Source: Cladopsammia gracilis | Lineage: Eukaryota; Cnidaria; Anthozoa; Scleractinia; Dendrophylliidae | Length of the DNA: 64,000 nt | Assembly: GCA_022457155.1 (NCBI GenBank) | Contig: JAJGOT010000115.1 | Coordinates: 1,011,501-1,075,500 of the forward strand | Direction of reading: 5' to 3' | Part shown: in pieces, positions 52,063 through 62,999 of the stretch | Layout: each line of letters opens with the position of its first letter | Numbering within the stretch: position 1 is the first letter of the stretch | Notes under the pieces: model-generated | What the model was told of the DNA's origin: nothing | Database searches by the model: none | Seen by the model: the letters and a program-made list of their open reading frames with translations, nothing else | Translations under genes and position numbers: made by a program

Positions 52063-55000
52063 GGGGCCTTCTCGAGATTAAATCTCCATTCTATCTTCTG
52101 TCTCAACATGAAGGATGTGGTGTCTGGGTCATTGAAGATCTTGGCTAGTTGTGCCGATGCTGCCTTGAAGGTCTTCGCATTATCAGAAATGAGAAGTTCT
52201 GGATTTCCACGGCGGGCTACAAATCTTCTAAGACACCTGATGAAGGCAGCCGTGGTGAGATTGGGTGTGAGTTCAATATGAACTGTTCTGGTGCTTCCGC
52301 ACGTAAACAAACATATATACGCTTTGCTGACTTGTGTCTCTTTTCCAGCGGTGAATTTCACGAATATGGGTCCCGCAAAGTCCACGCCCGTGCTTGCGAA
52401 TGGGTGTCCTTCCTTGAGTCTAAACTCTAGGAGATCTGACAACGGTTCCGCCCTATACGACTGTCCTTCATGGCGTCTGCAAACTGAGCAACTGTAAATC
52501 ACCTTCCTGACGACCTGTCTCCCCCGAATGATCCAATAACTAGATCTCAGTTCCATGAGTGTTTCTCGCACGCCGTTGTGCATTACTCTGTGATGACAGT
52601 CTTTGATGATCAGCCTTGTGACATGATGATCAGCTGGAATCCAAATCGGATACTTGGCAGATGGTGGAAGAGTAGACTTGCCCAGTCTTCCCTTGCATCT
52701 CATGATTCCATCCCCATCGGTGACCACTCCCAACTGAATACACTTCTGTGCAAACTTCGCATTTGGTTTCAAGGTTGCTTGCATCTCTCTTATCCACAGG
52801 AGTTCACTGGTGGCTAACTCTTCAATGCTCAAAGGACCGGACATCACAACGCCACAGTTGGGTTTGGCAGATCTTGCCCTAAGATTGCCCACAAAGCGCA
52901 GAATGTGGCCCGTAACCCGATAGAGTTTGAAGACATCACTGTAGTTGTTACAATTCATGATTTGAGAAATGACCACTTGCGATGAATTCTTCACGATGAG
53001 TGAAGCGGTTCCCAATTCTTGGCATGCTACTTGAACCTTCATTTCTTTTAGACATTCTGGTGGTGGATTAACTGGTTCAGGCAAGTCTGCAGTGTTACTT
53101 GTTTCTTGAAAACTTAAAAGCCATGATGGGCCATTCCACCAAAGATTGCTGGTCAAAAGTGTTGATGGGTTTGTTCCTCTTGAGGCGAGGTCAGCCGGGT
53201 TCTCCACACCGGGTACGTGATTCCAAACATCTGCAGGCATTAGCCTTCTGATCTCCTCCACTCTGTTGTTGACAAACTGCTTCCATTCCTTGTCCGTTCC
53301 CTTTATCCAGTAGAGAACATTCCTTGAGTCTGTCCAACAGCGGGTGCGGCTAGTGGCTAGGCATGGTTCTAGTGTCTTCTTGATTCGTGAGATTAGTCTG
53401 GCTAGAATTAGAGCAGCCATTAACTCCAGTCGGGGAATTGTTTGTTTCTTCAATGGCGAGACACGGGTCTTCGATACAATCAGTTGAACGTGTGCACTGC
53501 CTTGAGATTTAGTGACTAGGTAGACCACTGCTCCATATGCCGAGTTTGAGGCATCACCAAAACCCTCAAGTTCATGAGTTTGACCCTCATCTCCCATTTT
53601 TGCCGTGATGCACCTTGGGATACAAATGCTGTTCACCGTTTCCAGTTCCGTGATCAGTTTACACCATCTTTCCTTTAACTGAGAGTCAAGTTCTGTATCC
53701 CAGCGGTACTTCGCCTTGCAGATATCTTGTAACAAAATCTTCAACTGGACAATGATTGGAGAGATCAAGCCCATTGGATCGTAAAATCCTGCTGTCACAC
53801 GTAATACATTTCGTTTGGTGGGACTTAATCCACGTGCCGATTCCACATGCGTTTGAAACTTGAACAGAAACTCATCATCAACATAGTTCCAGTTTGTACC
53901 AAGTACCTTCTGCTCGGTACTGGTGTCTCTCTCTCCAAGGCCACCGACTGTGATTCGATTGAAAGTCTCATCTTCTTCAACAATATGGCTGTTCCCTTGT
54001 TGAGGTAAGTTATCTTCTCCCTGAGATTCCATTTCCGTGATTTTCTCCATGAGGGGCCTTGAGTTAGACAGCCACTTTCGTAAGTTAAATCCACCTTCAT
54101 TCATTCTCTCTTTCGACTTGAGATAGAGCTGGAATGCTTCATCCACCTCCTTGAGGCTCAGACTGAGATCATCCACATACAATGAGCGAAGAATCAGCTT
54201 CACAAACTCTGGGTCTTCCTTCTCATAGCTTGTGACATGCTTGAGCAGAGTGGCGTTCAACAGGAAAGGGCTTGAGGTAACTCCGAAGACAACACGTGTG
54301 AATCTGTAAACTATGACCTTGGGCTCCACCAACTCTACATCATCTACCCACAGAAAACGCAGGGAGTCTCTATCATTTTCCTCAACAGATACCATCAGAA
54401 AGGCCTTTTCAACGTCTGCAATAACTGCAATGGGATGGAGTCTAAATCTGATAAGAATGTCCAGAATGTCTGGGGTGAGTGATGGCCCAGTGTACAGGCA
54501 GTCGTTGAGTGCTGGCCCATTTTCCTTTGCCGATGCATCATAGACGACACGAAGCTTTGTCGTCGCCTTGTCCTCTCGTACTACACAGTGATGAGGGAGG
54601 TAATGAATCTTACCATTCTTGACTTGTTTCGATAGATCAACTCTCTCAATTATTCCTCTTTCAAGCTGATCCTTGATCACGTGATCATACTCCTCAAGTT
54701 GTTCAGGTTTAAGTCTGAGTCGTCGTAACAAGGACTGTAATCTTCGTAGACTGAGACTATAGTTGTCAGGCAATGGGTCATGATCCTCCTTCCAGGGGAG
54801 TCCTACTTCATATCTTTGGTTTCTGAAAGTTATCTTCTCATTGAATGCCTCTAAGACAGAGTTCTCTTCCGGCTTGATTCCTAGTGATTCCAATTCCCAA
54901 AAGGTGTTGAGCTTATTGTCAAGTTCCTCGTCAGCTTGATTTCTGTGTGTGTCAACACGAAACACATGTGTCACTGCCAAATTGACTGAGTCAGAGTGGT

Positions 55001-56882
55001 TGCCCAAAGACGGTGCGTTCTCAACAGGACCAGATATTGTCCATCCAAATCTTGTGTTCATAGCAACAGGGCCAGATTTACCACGCCTGGTTTCTCCATT
55101 TGCAACATTCCAGTATTGATCAGCACCGATAAGAATGTCGACTTCTAAGGTGTCTTCTGAGCCAGTTTCTGATAACACGATGTCTGCCAAATGAGGGTGG
55201 CTTTGCTGAGCAAACTGAACTGTCTGGTTACTCAATGGAGAGCAAATCATTGGGACAACATGAGCTGCGATGACCAGTGTTTCATGGCTGTTAACATTCT
55301 TCAAGCACAGATTCACAACATCAACTGCCTTGACACTGTTGCAATCCGAGCCAAATGTTTTGATACACAATTTCTCTCGTGCAATTGGCTCAAGTCCCAA
55401 AGTTTTCTTAAGTTTCTGAGTGACATAGGTCTTCTGGCTCCCACTATCCAAAATGAGCCTTGCACGTTGTTGTATTTGGGATTTCCTTGAGTCAGGGTTC
55501 GAGGCCAAGGCAATACAGGTTTGCAACAAAATCATAGTTTTGCTGTCAACATACATGCTGATGGTCGAACCGCCTTGTTCACTTCCTTGTGGGGTGGGGT
55601 GATCCTTATTTAAAGCCGGGTTGTTTGATGAAGGGGGTTCATAGCTTGCACACAAACTTGGATGGTGTCGTTGTGAACACTTGAAGCAGGACCTTTTAGG
55701 ATCACAATCCTTAGCAAGATGACCCCGTTTGAGACAAACAAAGCAACGCCCATATTTTCTGAGAATTTCTTTTCTTTCTCTAATGCCATTAACAACATCA
55801 CAGTCTGCTGACCGATGACCGTGCTTACAATAGGTGCATGAAACCTGTTGAGCTTCTGGGGACAAGAGTGCTTGGGAACTTATTGGAGGCTGCCTTAGGT
55901 GACCTCTTTTCTCTGAGCTTGCTGAATGTGTTGTTGCAACTTGACTACATCTCTCTCTAGCCTCCACTTCTGACTTAAAAACCTTTAGCAACTCATCCAG
56001 CTTCCAATTTTCATTGCTAAATTTTCTACTGATTATCAGCCGAAGCTCCTGGGGTATCTTGTTGAGGAGGACTGGGACGAGTAAACTACCGTATTGTTCC
56101 GACTGCACTCCAAGGGCCTGTAAGCCCCTTATGTTGATTTCTATTTTATCATAGAGTAGCCTGATTCCCTTAACATCATTGACAGAATTTACTACTGGTA
56201 GTTTTAGCAATTCATCCATGTGGGCGCTAATTATCAACTGTTTATTTCCGTACCTTTCCTCCAGCAGTTCCCTTGCTGCTTCGTAGTTTGTTGATGTCAA
56301 AGTCAGCCCTTTGATTGAAGCAGCAGCCGGACCGTCTAACAGAGATTTCAGATAATTCATCTTGTCGATGTCGTTGAGCCTTGAGTTGGAGTGAACGGCG
56401 CTGTCAAAACTATCGATAAACGCTTGCCACTCGGTCGGTTTTCCACTGAATCTTTTCAATTCTAGTTTCGGTAATTTTGCATGAACTTGATCCTGTGGCG
56501 TTGAATTTGAAGGATTTAAACCTGAGTGACCACTTAAATTTCCAGCAGGAGAAGTCGAAGAAACAGTGTCGCCAATGTGCAATGATTTCAACGTCGAATC
56601 TATTCTCACCATCGCCCACGTGATTTGATCCGTAATTTCACTTGACTCGAGAACTTCATTCTGAATTGATTCCTCGTCTTCCACGAGCTCCAAAATTTTG
56701 TTATCCAAACCTTTTAGCGTGTCGAGTTTATCCTGAAGTAGAATCCGTTGTTGTGATAGTTTCTCCTGAAACGATGGTTGGAAATTTGTGATTGAGGTTT
56801 CGACTTGTCCAAGGAGTTTTGTGACATATCCCCGATGGCCGCCACGAATCTGCCGTGTTTTCTTGAGCTCCGCTTCGGTCAT
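52035..56882 (-). CDS. BEL/Pao gag-pol polyprotein
   Basis: 1,615 minus-strand codons. In order: coiled gag start (MTEAELKKTRQIRGGHRGYV); DUF1759-type gag (LPKLELKRFSGKPTEWQAFI, about 135); three zinc-knuckle-like motifs (about 345-410); a DUF1758 aspartic protease (RLILDSGSQKTYV, about 475); reverse transcriptase with LYVDDLSLSL (about 905); RNase H region (FGDASNSAYGAVVYL, about 1130; CWTDSRNVLYWI); integrase zinc-binding segment and core (STGVDFAGP, LISDNAKTFKAA). This is the usual domain order for Pao elements. Translation is from the ATG about 28 bp after the LTR. Confidence 0.9.
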   Translation of the reverse strand: MTEAELKKTRQIRGGHRGYVTKLLGQVETSITNFQPSFQEKLSQQRILLQDKLDTLKGLDNKILELVEDEESIQNEVLESSEITDQITWAMVRIDSTLKSLHIGDTVSSTSPAGNLSGHSGLNPSNSTPQDQVHAKLPKLELKRFSGKPTEWQAFIDSFDSAVHSNSRLNDIDKMNYLKSLLDGPAAASIKGLTLTSTNYEAARELLEERYGNKQLIISAHMDELLKLPVVNSVNDVKGIRLLYDKIEINIRGLQALGVQSEQYGSLLVPVLLNKIPQELRLIISRKFSNENWKLDELLKVFKSEVEARERCSQVATTHSASSEKRGHLRQPPISSQALLSPEAQQVSCTYCKHGHRSADCDVVNGIRERKEILRKYGRCFVCLKRGHLAKDCDPKRSCFKCSQRHHPSLCASYEPPSSNNPALNKDHPTPQGSEQGGSTISMYVDSKTMILLQTCIALASNPDSRKSQIQQRARLILDSGSQKTYVTQKLKKTLGLEPIAREKLCIKTFGSDCNSVKAVDVVNLCLKNVNSHETLVIAAHVVPMICSPLSNQTVQFAQQSHPHLADIVLSETGSEDTLEVDILIGADQYWNVANGETRRGKSGPVAMNTRFGWTISGPVENAPSLGNHSDSVNLAVTHVFRVDTHRNQADEELDNKLNTFWELESLGIKPEENSVLEAFNEKITFRNQRYEVGLPWKEDHDPLPDNYSLSLRRLQSLLRRLRLKPEQLEEYDHVIKDQLERGIIERVDLSKQVKNGKIHYLPHHCVVREDKATTKLRVVYDASAKENGPALNDCLYTGPSLTPDILDILIRFRLHPIAVIADVEKAFLMVSVEENDRDSLRFLWVDDVELVEPKVIVYRFTRVVFGVTSSPFLLNATLLKHVTSYEKEDPEFVKLILRSLYVDDLSLSLKEVDEAFQLYLKSKERMNEGGFNLRKWLSNSRPLMEKITEMESQGEDNLPQQGNSHIVEEDETFNRITVGGLGERDTSTEQKVLGTNWNYVDDEFLFKFQTHVESARGLSPTKRNVLRVTAGFYDPMGLISPIIVQLKILLQDICKAKYRWDTELDSQLKERWCKLITELETVNSICIPRCITAKMGDEGQTHELEGFGDASNSAYGAVVYLVTKSQGSAHVQLIVSKTRVSPLKKQTIPRLELMAALILARLISRIKKTLEPCLATSRTRCWTDSRNVLYWIKGTDKEWKQFVNNRVEEIRRLMPADVWNHVPGVENPADLASRGTNPSTLLTSNLWWNGPSWLLSFQETSNTADLPEPVNPPPECLKEMKVQVACQELGTASLIVKNSSQVVISQIMNCNNYSDVFKLYRVTGHILRFVGNLRARSAKPNCGVVMSGPLSIEELATSELLWIREMQATLKPNAKFAQKCIQLGVVTDGDGIMRCKGRLGKSTLPPSAKYPIWIPADHHVTRLIIKDCHHRVMHNGVRETLMELRSSYWIIRGRQVVRKVIYSCSVCRRHEGQSYRAEPLSDLLEFRLKEGHPFASTGVDFAGPIFVKFTAGKETQVSKAYICLFTCGSTRTVHIELTPNLTTAAFIRCLRRFVARRGNPELLISDNAKTFKAASAQLAKIFNDPDTTSFMLRQKIEWRFNLEKAPWWGVSLSA

Positions 56883-56892
56883 TGTTGTTTAA

Positions 56893-56909
56893 TCCGGCTC
56901 GAAGGACCA
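56893..56909 (-). promoter_or_regulatory. Primer-binding site, complementary to tRNA-Tyr
   Basis: Immediately inside the 5' LTR the minus strand reads TGGTCCTTCGAGCCGGA, the complement of a eukaryotic tRNA-Tyr 3' end (CCGGCTCGAAGGA plus CCA). tRNA identity is from remembered tRNA sequence and should be checked against the host tRNA set. Confidence 0.7.
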
Positions 56910-57135
56910 TGTACGATTTTTACAGTTCCAGGAACAATAACCGAAGCTAATCTTAAAATTCTAAGGTTCAAACGAGTCGAAATTCTAAGAACAAAATCCT
57001 TTCACGAGAGTTCAATCAATATCCGATCTGAGCGCAACATAAAACTCAACCCATGCAAAGTAATTTTACTGAGCAAACATCACGTGATTTGCGTGACAAA
57101 TATCAACTGGGGGGGGGTCCCCTAAATGCCGTACA
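56910..57135 (-). repeat. BEL/Pao LTR (5' LTR of the element)
   Basis: 226 bp, starts TGTACGATTT and ends GCCGTACA on the plus strand, with AATAC following. Confidence 0.9.
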
Positions 57136-57140
57136 AATAC

Positions 57141-57975
57141 CAATATACTCCTGTAAGTTAAACATTAACTTACAGGCGATAAAAACAACACTTGTCAGGG
57201 CTCTCATTTAGTGCCGGCAACCAGCTAAAATACCAGCTACTTCGAATTTTGAGCCACCTACTTTGCATTGAAAATGATTAATATGTGTTAAGTAACGCCC
57301 CACAAGAACGTAAGAACAACAGTGAACTTCATTGTTCCGCGGCATTGGCTCTCTCTCAATAGAATGTCTTTGATTTCAAGAATATGGGAGGAGCTAATGG
57401 TTTATAATTATATTTCAGTATAAAAATAAAGAATATCCATTTGCGTCAGATAAATTTTAGGAAATGTTCATACTTAACCAATCAGAATGGCAGAAGACAA
57501 TAGCTAATAATTTTGCTTCTTTGATGAAGTTCCCCAAATACAATTTCTTTAAAAATTTGCATGTTTTGCGATTGGGATTGAAACCTTTAAAAAATCAAAC
57601 AAAATGCACCTTGAAACCTAACTTTTTAGCGGTCTTTGAGCCTAGGCCAATGAGATCACTAGTTGTAACAATGAAAAAAGTTGACATTCCATCGTGCATT
57701 TCCGTTACCACTTTCCTTCTTATGCGGATCATTACTTAAACAAACCCGAATGAACAGTGAAAGTTGTGAAAAGCAATGTAAATAAAGAAAAATGTAAGCT
57801 GACTTACACAAAACTAATGAACAGACAGGCAATTCTGAGCCTCTAGATTTTCCAATTTTCCTTGGGGGGGGGGGGGCATGCCCCCAGACCTCCCTAGAAA
57901 TTCGTGCCATTGCCACTTAATTGCCAAGCCGCCTACTATTATTTCTCAACCGTTTACTCTAAAACTAAGTGAGAA
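57141..57975. mobile_element. Older insertion hosting the BEL element (right part)
   Basis: Gene A's 3' flank continues without this sequence, and gene B's collinearity resumes near 57975 (TGTAAAGACTGTAAATATT). With 50909-50935 it forms the disrupted host element. It contains the hairpin shared with 2738-2768. No coding domain recognised. Confidence 0.5.
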
Positions 57976-58129
57976 ACCTTACTTGTAAAGACTGTAAATA
58001 TTATGTTTAACAAAGCTTAATCTTGTATGTAAGAACCTTGTTATATTTTGAAATTAAATCAGGAATAAAAACACATTTGAGAAATTCATTTATTTGGTTG
58101 GTCAGCCCGGTTTTGAACATTGTTTTTAT

Positions 58130-58162
58130 CTCGTTAATGCGCATGCGCATTAAACGAGATTT
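58130..58162. repeat. Near-perfect palindrome
   Basis: ATCTCGTTAATGCGCATGCG reads on into its own complement, ending CATTAAACGAGAT. About 33 bp, with a single asymmetric base. Confidence 0.7.
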
Positions 58163-58860
58163 CGAAATCAGTCGACGAAAAAAGGGACAAAAGTTGTTAA
58201 CAAAATTTTGTGGACTTTTGTCCGAGGGGGGGGGGGGGGGGGGGGTTCTTCTTTCTTCTTTATAGAAGCTATATTAGGGCATTGAGGATATGGTTGGTTA
58301 AAGCGGTTAGGATTTCAAGAGGGGCGTCACATACCGTCACTAAAATTTTTGAGGAACACCCCCGGTCCTATTGTTAATTTCCCTAGGGTATTGAAATGTC
58401 ATGAACTTGTTATGTCTTATGTTACGTCACCACAAAGGTGTTACAGTTGTTATTAAGTTTCGATATCTCACGTTACCTATCAGCTTCAATCATTTGTCGT
58501 AAAGCCATTAAAGCTGCTTTAGAAGGGTAAAAATAGGTCAAATGCGTTTTTTTGGGAAACGCAGTTTGAGAATTTCACGGTTTATTTTTACGAATGGAGA
58601 CGTTTTAAGAAAGTTAAATGGAACGGGAAAGTTTGTGTTTTAATATGAGCGATATAGCAGAGCAAAATAGCATGACCTTTCGTGTGTTCTATTTTGAAAT
58701 ACTGAATCATTGCTATTACGGTTTGATTATGCAATAGTATGGGAAAGACGTCATAGTTTTATTGATTTAGCTGCCGTGCACAAGGAAATTTTGCCGATTG
58801 TCCCACTGAATTTGTTTTGCGGGAGGAAATTTTTGCGGGTCGCGGAGACAGCTAAAATTT
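58163..58860. other. Intergenic, nothing recognised
   Basis: Contains a G-run at 58226-58245. No recognisable exon or repeat boundary. Confidence 0.35.
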
Positions 58861-58862
58861 GT

Positions 58863-59007
58863 GGCCCCGGTTGTCAAAAGGTGGATAGCGCTATCCACCC
58901 GATAAATCACTATCCAGTAGATAACGCAATTGGTTTTGCACACCTTTATCCACTGGATAGTGATTTATCCGGTGGATAGCGCTATCCACCTTTTGAACAA
59001 CCGGGCC
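58863..59007. mobile_element. Palindromic MITE with internal palindromes
   Basis: GGCCCCGGTTGT-CAAAAGGTG at the left mirrors CACCTTTTGAACAACCGGGCC at the right. Each arm also carries the self-complementary GGTGGATAGCGCTATCCACC. Short sub-palindromes let each arm fold alone. Confidence 0.7.
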
Positions 59008-60600
59008 CTGCTGGAAGGAAATGCTTGTGGATTTCTGGTCAAGTATAAATGGAATCCAAGGCATCGGTATTAAACTGCAATTTTACTTCCTGACCGGAGG
59101 TTTGTATAGTTTCCATAGTTATGGTTGTTGTTCTGGCGCCAATACGAACATAAACAACGAGAAAACTAGTGAGTGAATTATTGTACGTTGTTGTAAAAAC
59201 GTATCAGTATTATGATAACAGTCTCTGGTTCTTTTGAGGACGTGTCTGGAGTTGAATCGGGAATACAAGTGACTGTTGTGCCGGTCGCCTCGGAGTTCAT
59301 TGTTATGAGAGTTATAAGTTATGAGAGTTCACCGTTAAAAAGTTCCTGTTTATAAGCCGATGTACATCATATACATATACATCATTAAAACAAGTTTGAA
59401 ATTACTGTTTTCCTCAAAAATCTCGACAAACTATCAACGCACAAAAAAACAATCTTTTAAACTACTTTTACTGCTAAACGAATCCAATACGACCACACTT
59501 CCACTGCTCCGAGAAAATCACATCTTGTGTTTTGCAAGGCAACTACGATTTGTGTTTGTTCTGGTTTGTTGCTGTCCAAATCATAGAACAGGTACATTGC
59601 TATAAGATGCAAAGATAGAAGTATTTTGGCGACATGATCGAATTTTTAAGTCGCTTACCTATGAGGTTTATAACAATGTTGTTTTGCAATTATTTTAGAC
59701 CTATGAGGTCATCGCTTAATAGATTATTTGTTATCTAGGATTTATTATTTCTGTGGTTTTAACCACAGATAAAATCTACACGTGTTAAATAAAAAAACAC
59801 GCGACTTTTTGCACGGGAAAGTTTGTTATGAGTGGTTTTAATGAGGTCCACGCAGCTATAAAGCGTAGCGAATACAAGCTAAAAACTATTGATCCTGTAG
59901 TTCATATGACGTACACACGAACGTTGGAGGAAATGTTGTTTTCAAGTTATATCACCCATCATATCGCTACACCACCTGTCTTTTTAAAAACATGTCACTC
60001 AAATTTTATCATTAAAAGCACTTTCATCAGATCTCCTTGCGCTCGCCTGAAACCGGCTTACAAAAATAACGCCTACTATTCTGCAGGCTACGCATTCCAC
60101 TCTACAACTACCGCCAGTATATCCTAGTGCCACTACCAATTTGCCTTACCGCAGTTACGAGGTCATTACAGTTACATGAAAACCACGCTTTAATAATAAT
60201 CAATAAATGCGTTGTCGATTTAACATATCCTCCCACCGGAAAGTTTATATTTTCATATAACCAATAATAAATGTTCACCTTTAATAATTATACAATACTA
60301 TATACTATACAAAACAGCTCAAATTTATTTTATAATACACACAAGCCAGCAAATACACTTCGATTCGAATAGCTCCTCCAAACCACAAACCTATTCTCAA
60401 ACCATTTATAGAATATTTCACATAACTCTCCACGTAATTAGTAATATCACTGTAAAATAATATGACGCTAAATACTTATGACAAGCGCACCTAGAAAATA
60501 GACAAGAGATTATACAACTAAACAGAAATGTTAAAAAAAAAGGGGAAGCAATTTACCCAAAATAGGCCGTTTTGCCTTATGATTAGTTGATGATTACGGT
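59008..60600. other. Intergenic, one unrecognised open frame
   Basis: A 99-codon frame at 59828-60127 starts with ATG but has no family features. Part of its DNA (CATCATATCGC and TTAAAA...CAAATTTTATC) recurs at 63915-63990 without the frame, so it belongs to a dispersed repeat and is probably not a gene. Confidence 0.35.
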
Positions 60601-60632
60601 GTGTCTATGAAGGTAGAAGGGCACAAACAAAG

Positions 60633-60738
60633 GTGTGCGGAAAAGCGTTATTTTTTCTCGCCTTGCGCTCCCCGCTCGCCTCGCGCTTCGCGATCGTCTG
60701 CCGCGTTCACCTGAAACGCTTGAAAAAATAACGCGCCT
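60633..60738. mobile_element. Short foldback with GCGTTATTTTTTC ends
   Basis: GCGTTATTTTTTC at the left and GAAAAAATAACGC at the right bracket a GC-rich centre. No target duplication identified. Confidence 0.5.
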
Positions 60739-61204
60739 TAATCTATTGAGATCCCTTGAATACAAATACACAACAGCGTTAAATCATTCCTTCAACAACC
60801 ATTGACAAGTACCTAATTACTCCATTTAACAGAAAGACATATGGCTAATCTATAACCGGAAAACGTATATATTTCGGCCCACCCACAACTAAACAACTTT
60901 CAACAAAATATTACACATCACACAACATTTAATAAACCAATTTACACATTCTCCATTTTCGTAGGACAAAAAAAAATAATGCGAAAACGTTATTATAGTA
61001 AGCCCATTGACTATAACATGCCATATATGCAATCTGAACCTTCATCTTTCACACAATCGGCACACCCTTTTATCGCGCAAATAGACATACGCTGTTCTCA
61101 CGGACCTCATGCACGACTAACCAGCATCACAGCTACCCTTAAAATAACATACAAGTGGCTACAAGTATAAACTCAATGAAACTTCAGCACGCTTCGAACA
61201 TAAA

Positions 61205-62470
61205 TTCACCTTCCGCGCTCCATAATAGCGGAGCACTTGCCAGGCCTGCGCAGCCCCATACTCATAGAACCAGAACCTATGCCCTTCATTTTTCATGGTC
61301 ATGGCTAGCGGAATGTTCCGCGGGCGCGCGTGTGCCCTCCGTCCGCTGTCGCACAGGACCGGACTACTGCGCAGGACTAGCTCGCGGGCGCGTATGACGT
61401 CGAAAAACATGCGCGTACGACGTCATGTTGAAACCAAAGCGAGGCTTTGTTTTTCGCGCGGTTACACGGCCGAATGTCACGTCAGCTAGAAAAACACTTT
61501 GATGTTTTGCTGTGAATTTACTAAGCGGAGAAAAACGTTTAAATTAAAGGCGTTATTTCCCTGAATATTTCGCGGTTTGCTACTCAAGACAAGGATACTA
61601 ATTAAAGGATACTCAGAAGCCGCTTTAGTGGAAAAAGACGAGCTTTCATGGATAAAATCTTGCTTTGAGGAACTTCATGTATTACGTTTTTATCAAATGC
61701 GGGAGATGTTTGTTTTGTACGGATTTCAGAACCAGAAGCGGAGATTTGAATTTCCAAGCAAGCGAGGGACATAAAGGTAAAACACATTACAGTTTTCGAT
61801 GAGAATTTATGTTGATATCAATCTGTGTGTGACTTTTTATTGGTGTTATTGTTAGTTTTGGAGAATTGATTTTAAAACGTGCTTAAATTCAGTTGTATCG
61901 ATCTCTTGAATTTCATCGAAGAAAGCTTGAACTCGATGAGCTATAATTAAATGGTACGCGTTTTGCTTTTAAACGTAAACTAATGGAGATTTGAATAAAT
62001 TTTTTCGAAAGACGATTGTGTTGTCCATTTTTATGTGTTTGTTCATTCATTAGATTTTGAAAAGCGATTTTATGTAAACAAAACAAGACTTTGATTTTAT
62101 AGTACAGTTCTATCTTCACTCGCATCCCCATATGCAAATATGTTTGTGTATTTTTGAAATTTGTGATTTTCAAATCAGTTTCTCGGGCAATTTTTGACAA
62201 ACAAAAACTGTATTTTATTCGGAAACTAGTGGTACTAGTTATTCTAGAAGGAGAAAAGTTGTTTTTGTGAACTTTTGTATACGGTCTATAAAAATGTACT
62301 GTGCAGACGGTCGCGTAATACTGTTTTTGAGAATTGCTAAAATTGAAAATAGCCCGTTCGTCAATATTAATTCTTGTGCTTCCAACCTTTCACCTTAGTT
62401 AAGTTTCACCTTAGTTAAGCTTGTTCAAAGTGCGACGCTGTTAGGCTTGGGCTATCTATATATATTAGTC
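61205..62470 (+). repeat. LINE-like family, plus-strand copy of the 5' region
   Basis: 61205-61680 matches 36600-36000 read on the minus strand, including AATGTTCCGCGGGCGCG, GCGGAGAAAAACG, TTTCGCGGTTTGCTACTC and the frame LIKGYSEAALVEKDELSWIK. The 3' part (TACTGTGCAGACGGTCGCG to CTATCTATATATATTAG) matches 32400-32600. No endonuclease or RT is present, so it is a non-autonomous derivative. Confidence 0.5.
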
Positions 62471-62694
62471 CGTCATTTAATATGAACGCCGAAGAGAGAC
62501 AGAAGGGGTGAGAGGACCATACTCCCGACAATTTAAGATAACAGCTATTAAGAGTACAAAATCAACGTTTGATACTCCTTTGAACTCCCAATTCAGTTTT
62601 AAACAAAACATTACCCTTTCCACAGCCGTTTTGAATAATTACTTACGCCGTCGACAGATGTATTGAGGACCTATTGAGTACGAAATCCTAAATG

Positions 62695-62992
62695 AGGGGT
62701 GGCGAATGGTACCTTCAAAATCGTGGGTCTCGGAAAATTTGGTCCGGTCTCAAAGTCTCGTTTGGCTGGTGCTTTTTCCGTCTCGGAGTCTCGGATATTT
62801 TTCCTCAAGGTCTCTGAGTCTCGGATACTTTTGTCAAGCATTGTCATTCTTCATCCTTGTTTGTTGTTTGATAGGTGATTTGGATATTTCTCGGGCACGG
62901 ATTTTATAACGTAGCTGCGGTCGCGGTCTCGGATTTTGAAACCAGGGTCTCGGCGTCTCGGCGAGTCTCGGATTTACCATTCGCCACCCCTT
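62695..62992. mobile_element. MITE with AGGGGTGGCGAATGGTA termini
   Basis: The ends AGGGGTGGCGAATGGTA and TACCATTCGCCACCCCT are perfect inverted repeats, flanked by TAAATG on both sides. The interior is built of GTCTCGG-type short repeats. Confidence 0.75.
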
Positions 62993-62999
62993 AAATGCT

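Larger units (their letters stand above)
50936..57135 (-). mobile_element. BEL/Pao LTR retrotransposon, young and nearly intact
   Basis: About 6.2 kb with LTRs of 226-228 bp that are almost identical, and a 5-bp duplication AATAC outside both (50931-50935, 57136-57140). A primer-binding site for tRNA-Tyr and a single gag-pol frame on the minus strand are present. One frameshift in the integrase region is the only clear lesion. It inserted into an older insertion in gene B's 3' flank. Confidence 0.9.

Noticed and set aside
52035..56882. BEL polyprotein as a possible domesticated host gene
   Set aside because: It has both LTRs, a target duplication and a primer-binding site, so it is an ordinary, very young retrotransposon.
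60979..61170. 63-codon frame starting with ATG before the LINE-like copy
   Set aside because: No domain, no conserved copy in the window and AT-rich flanks. Too little to call a gene.
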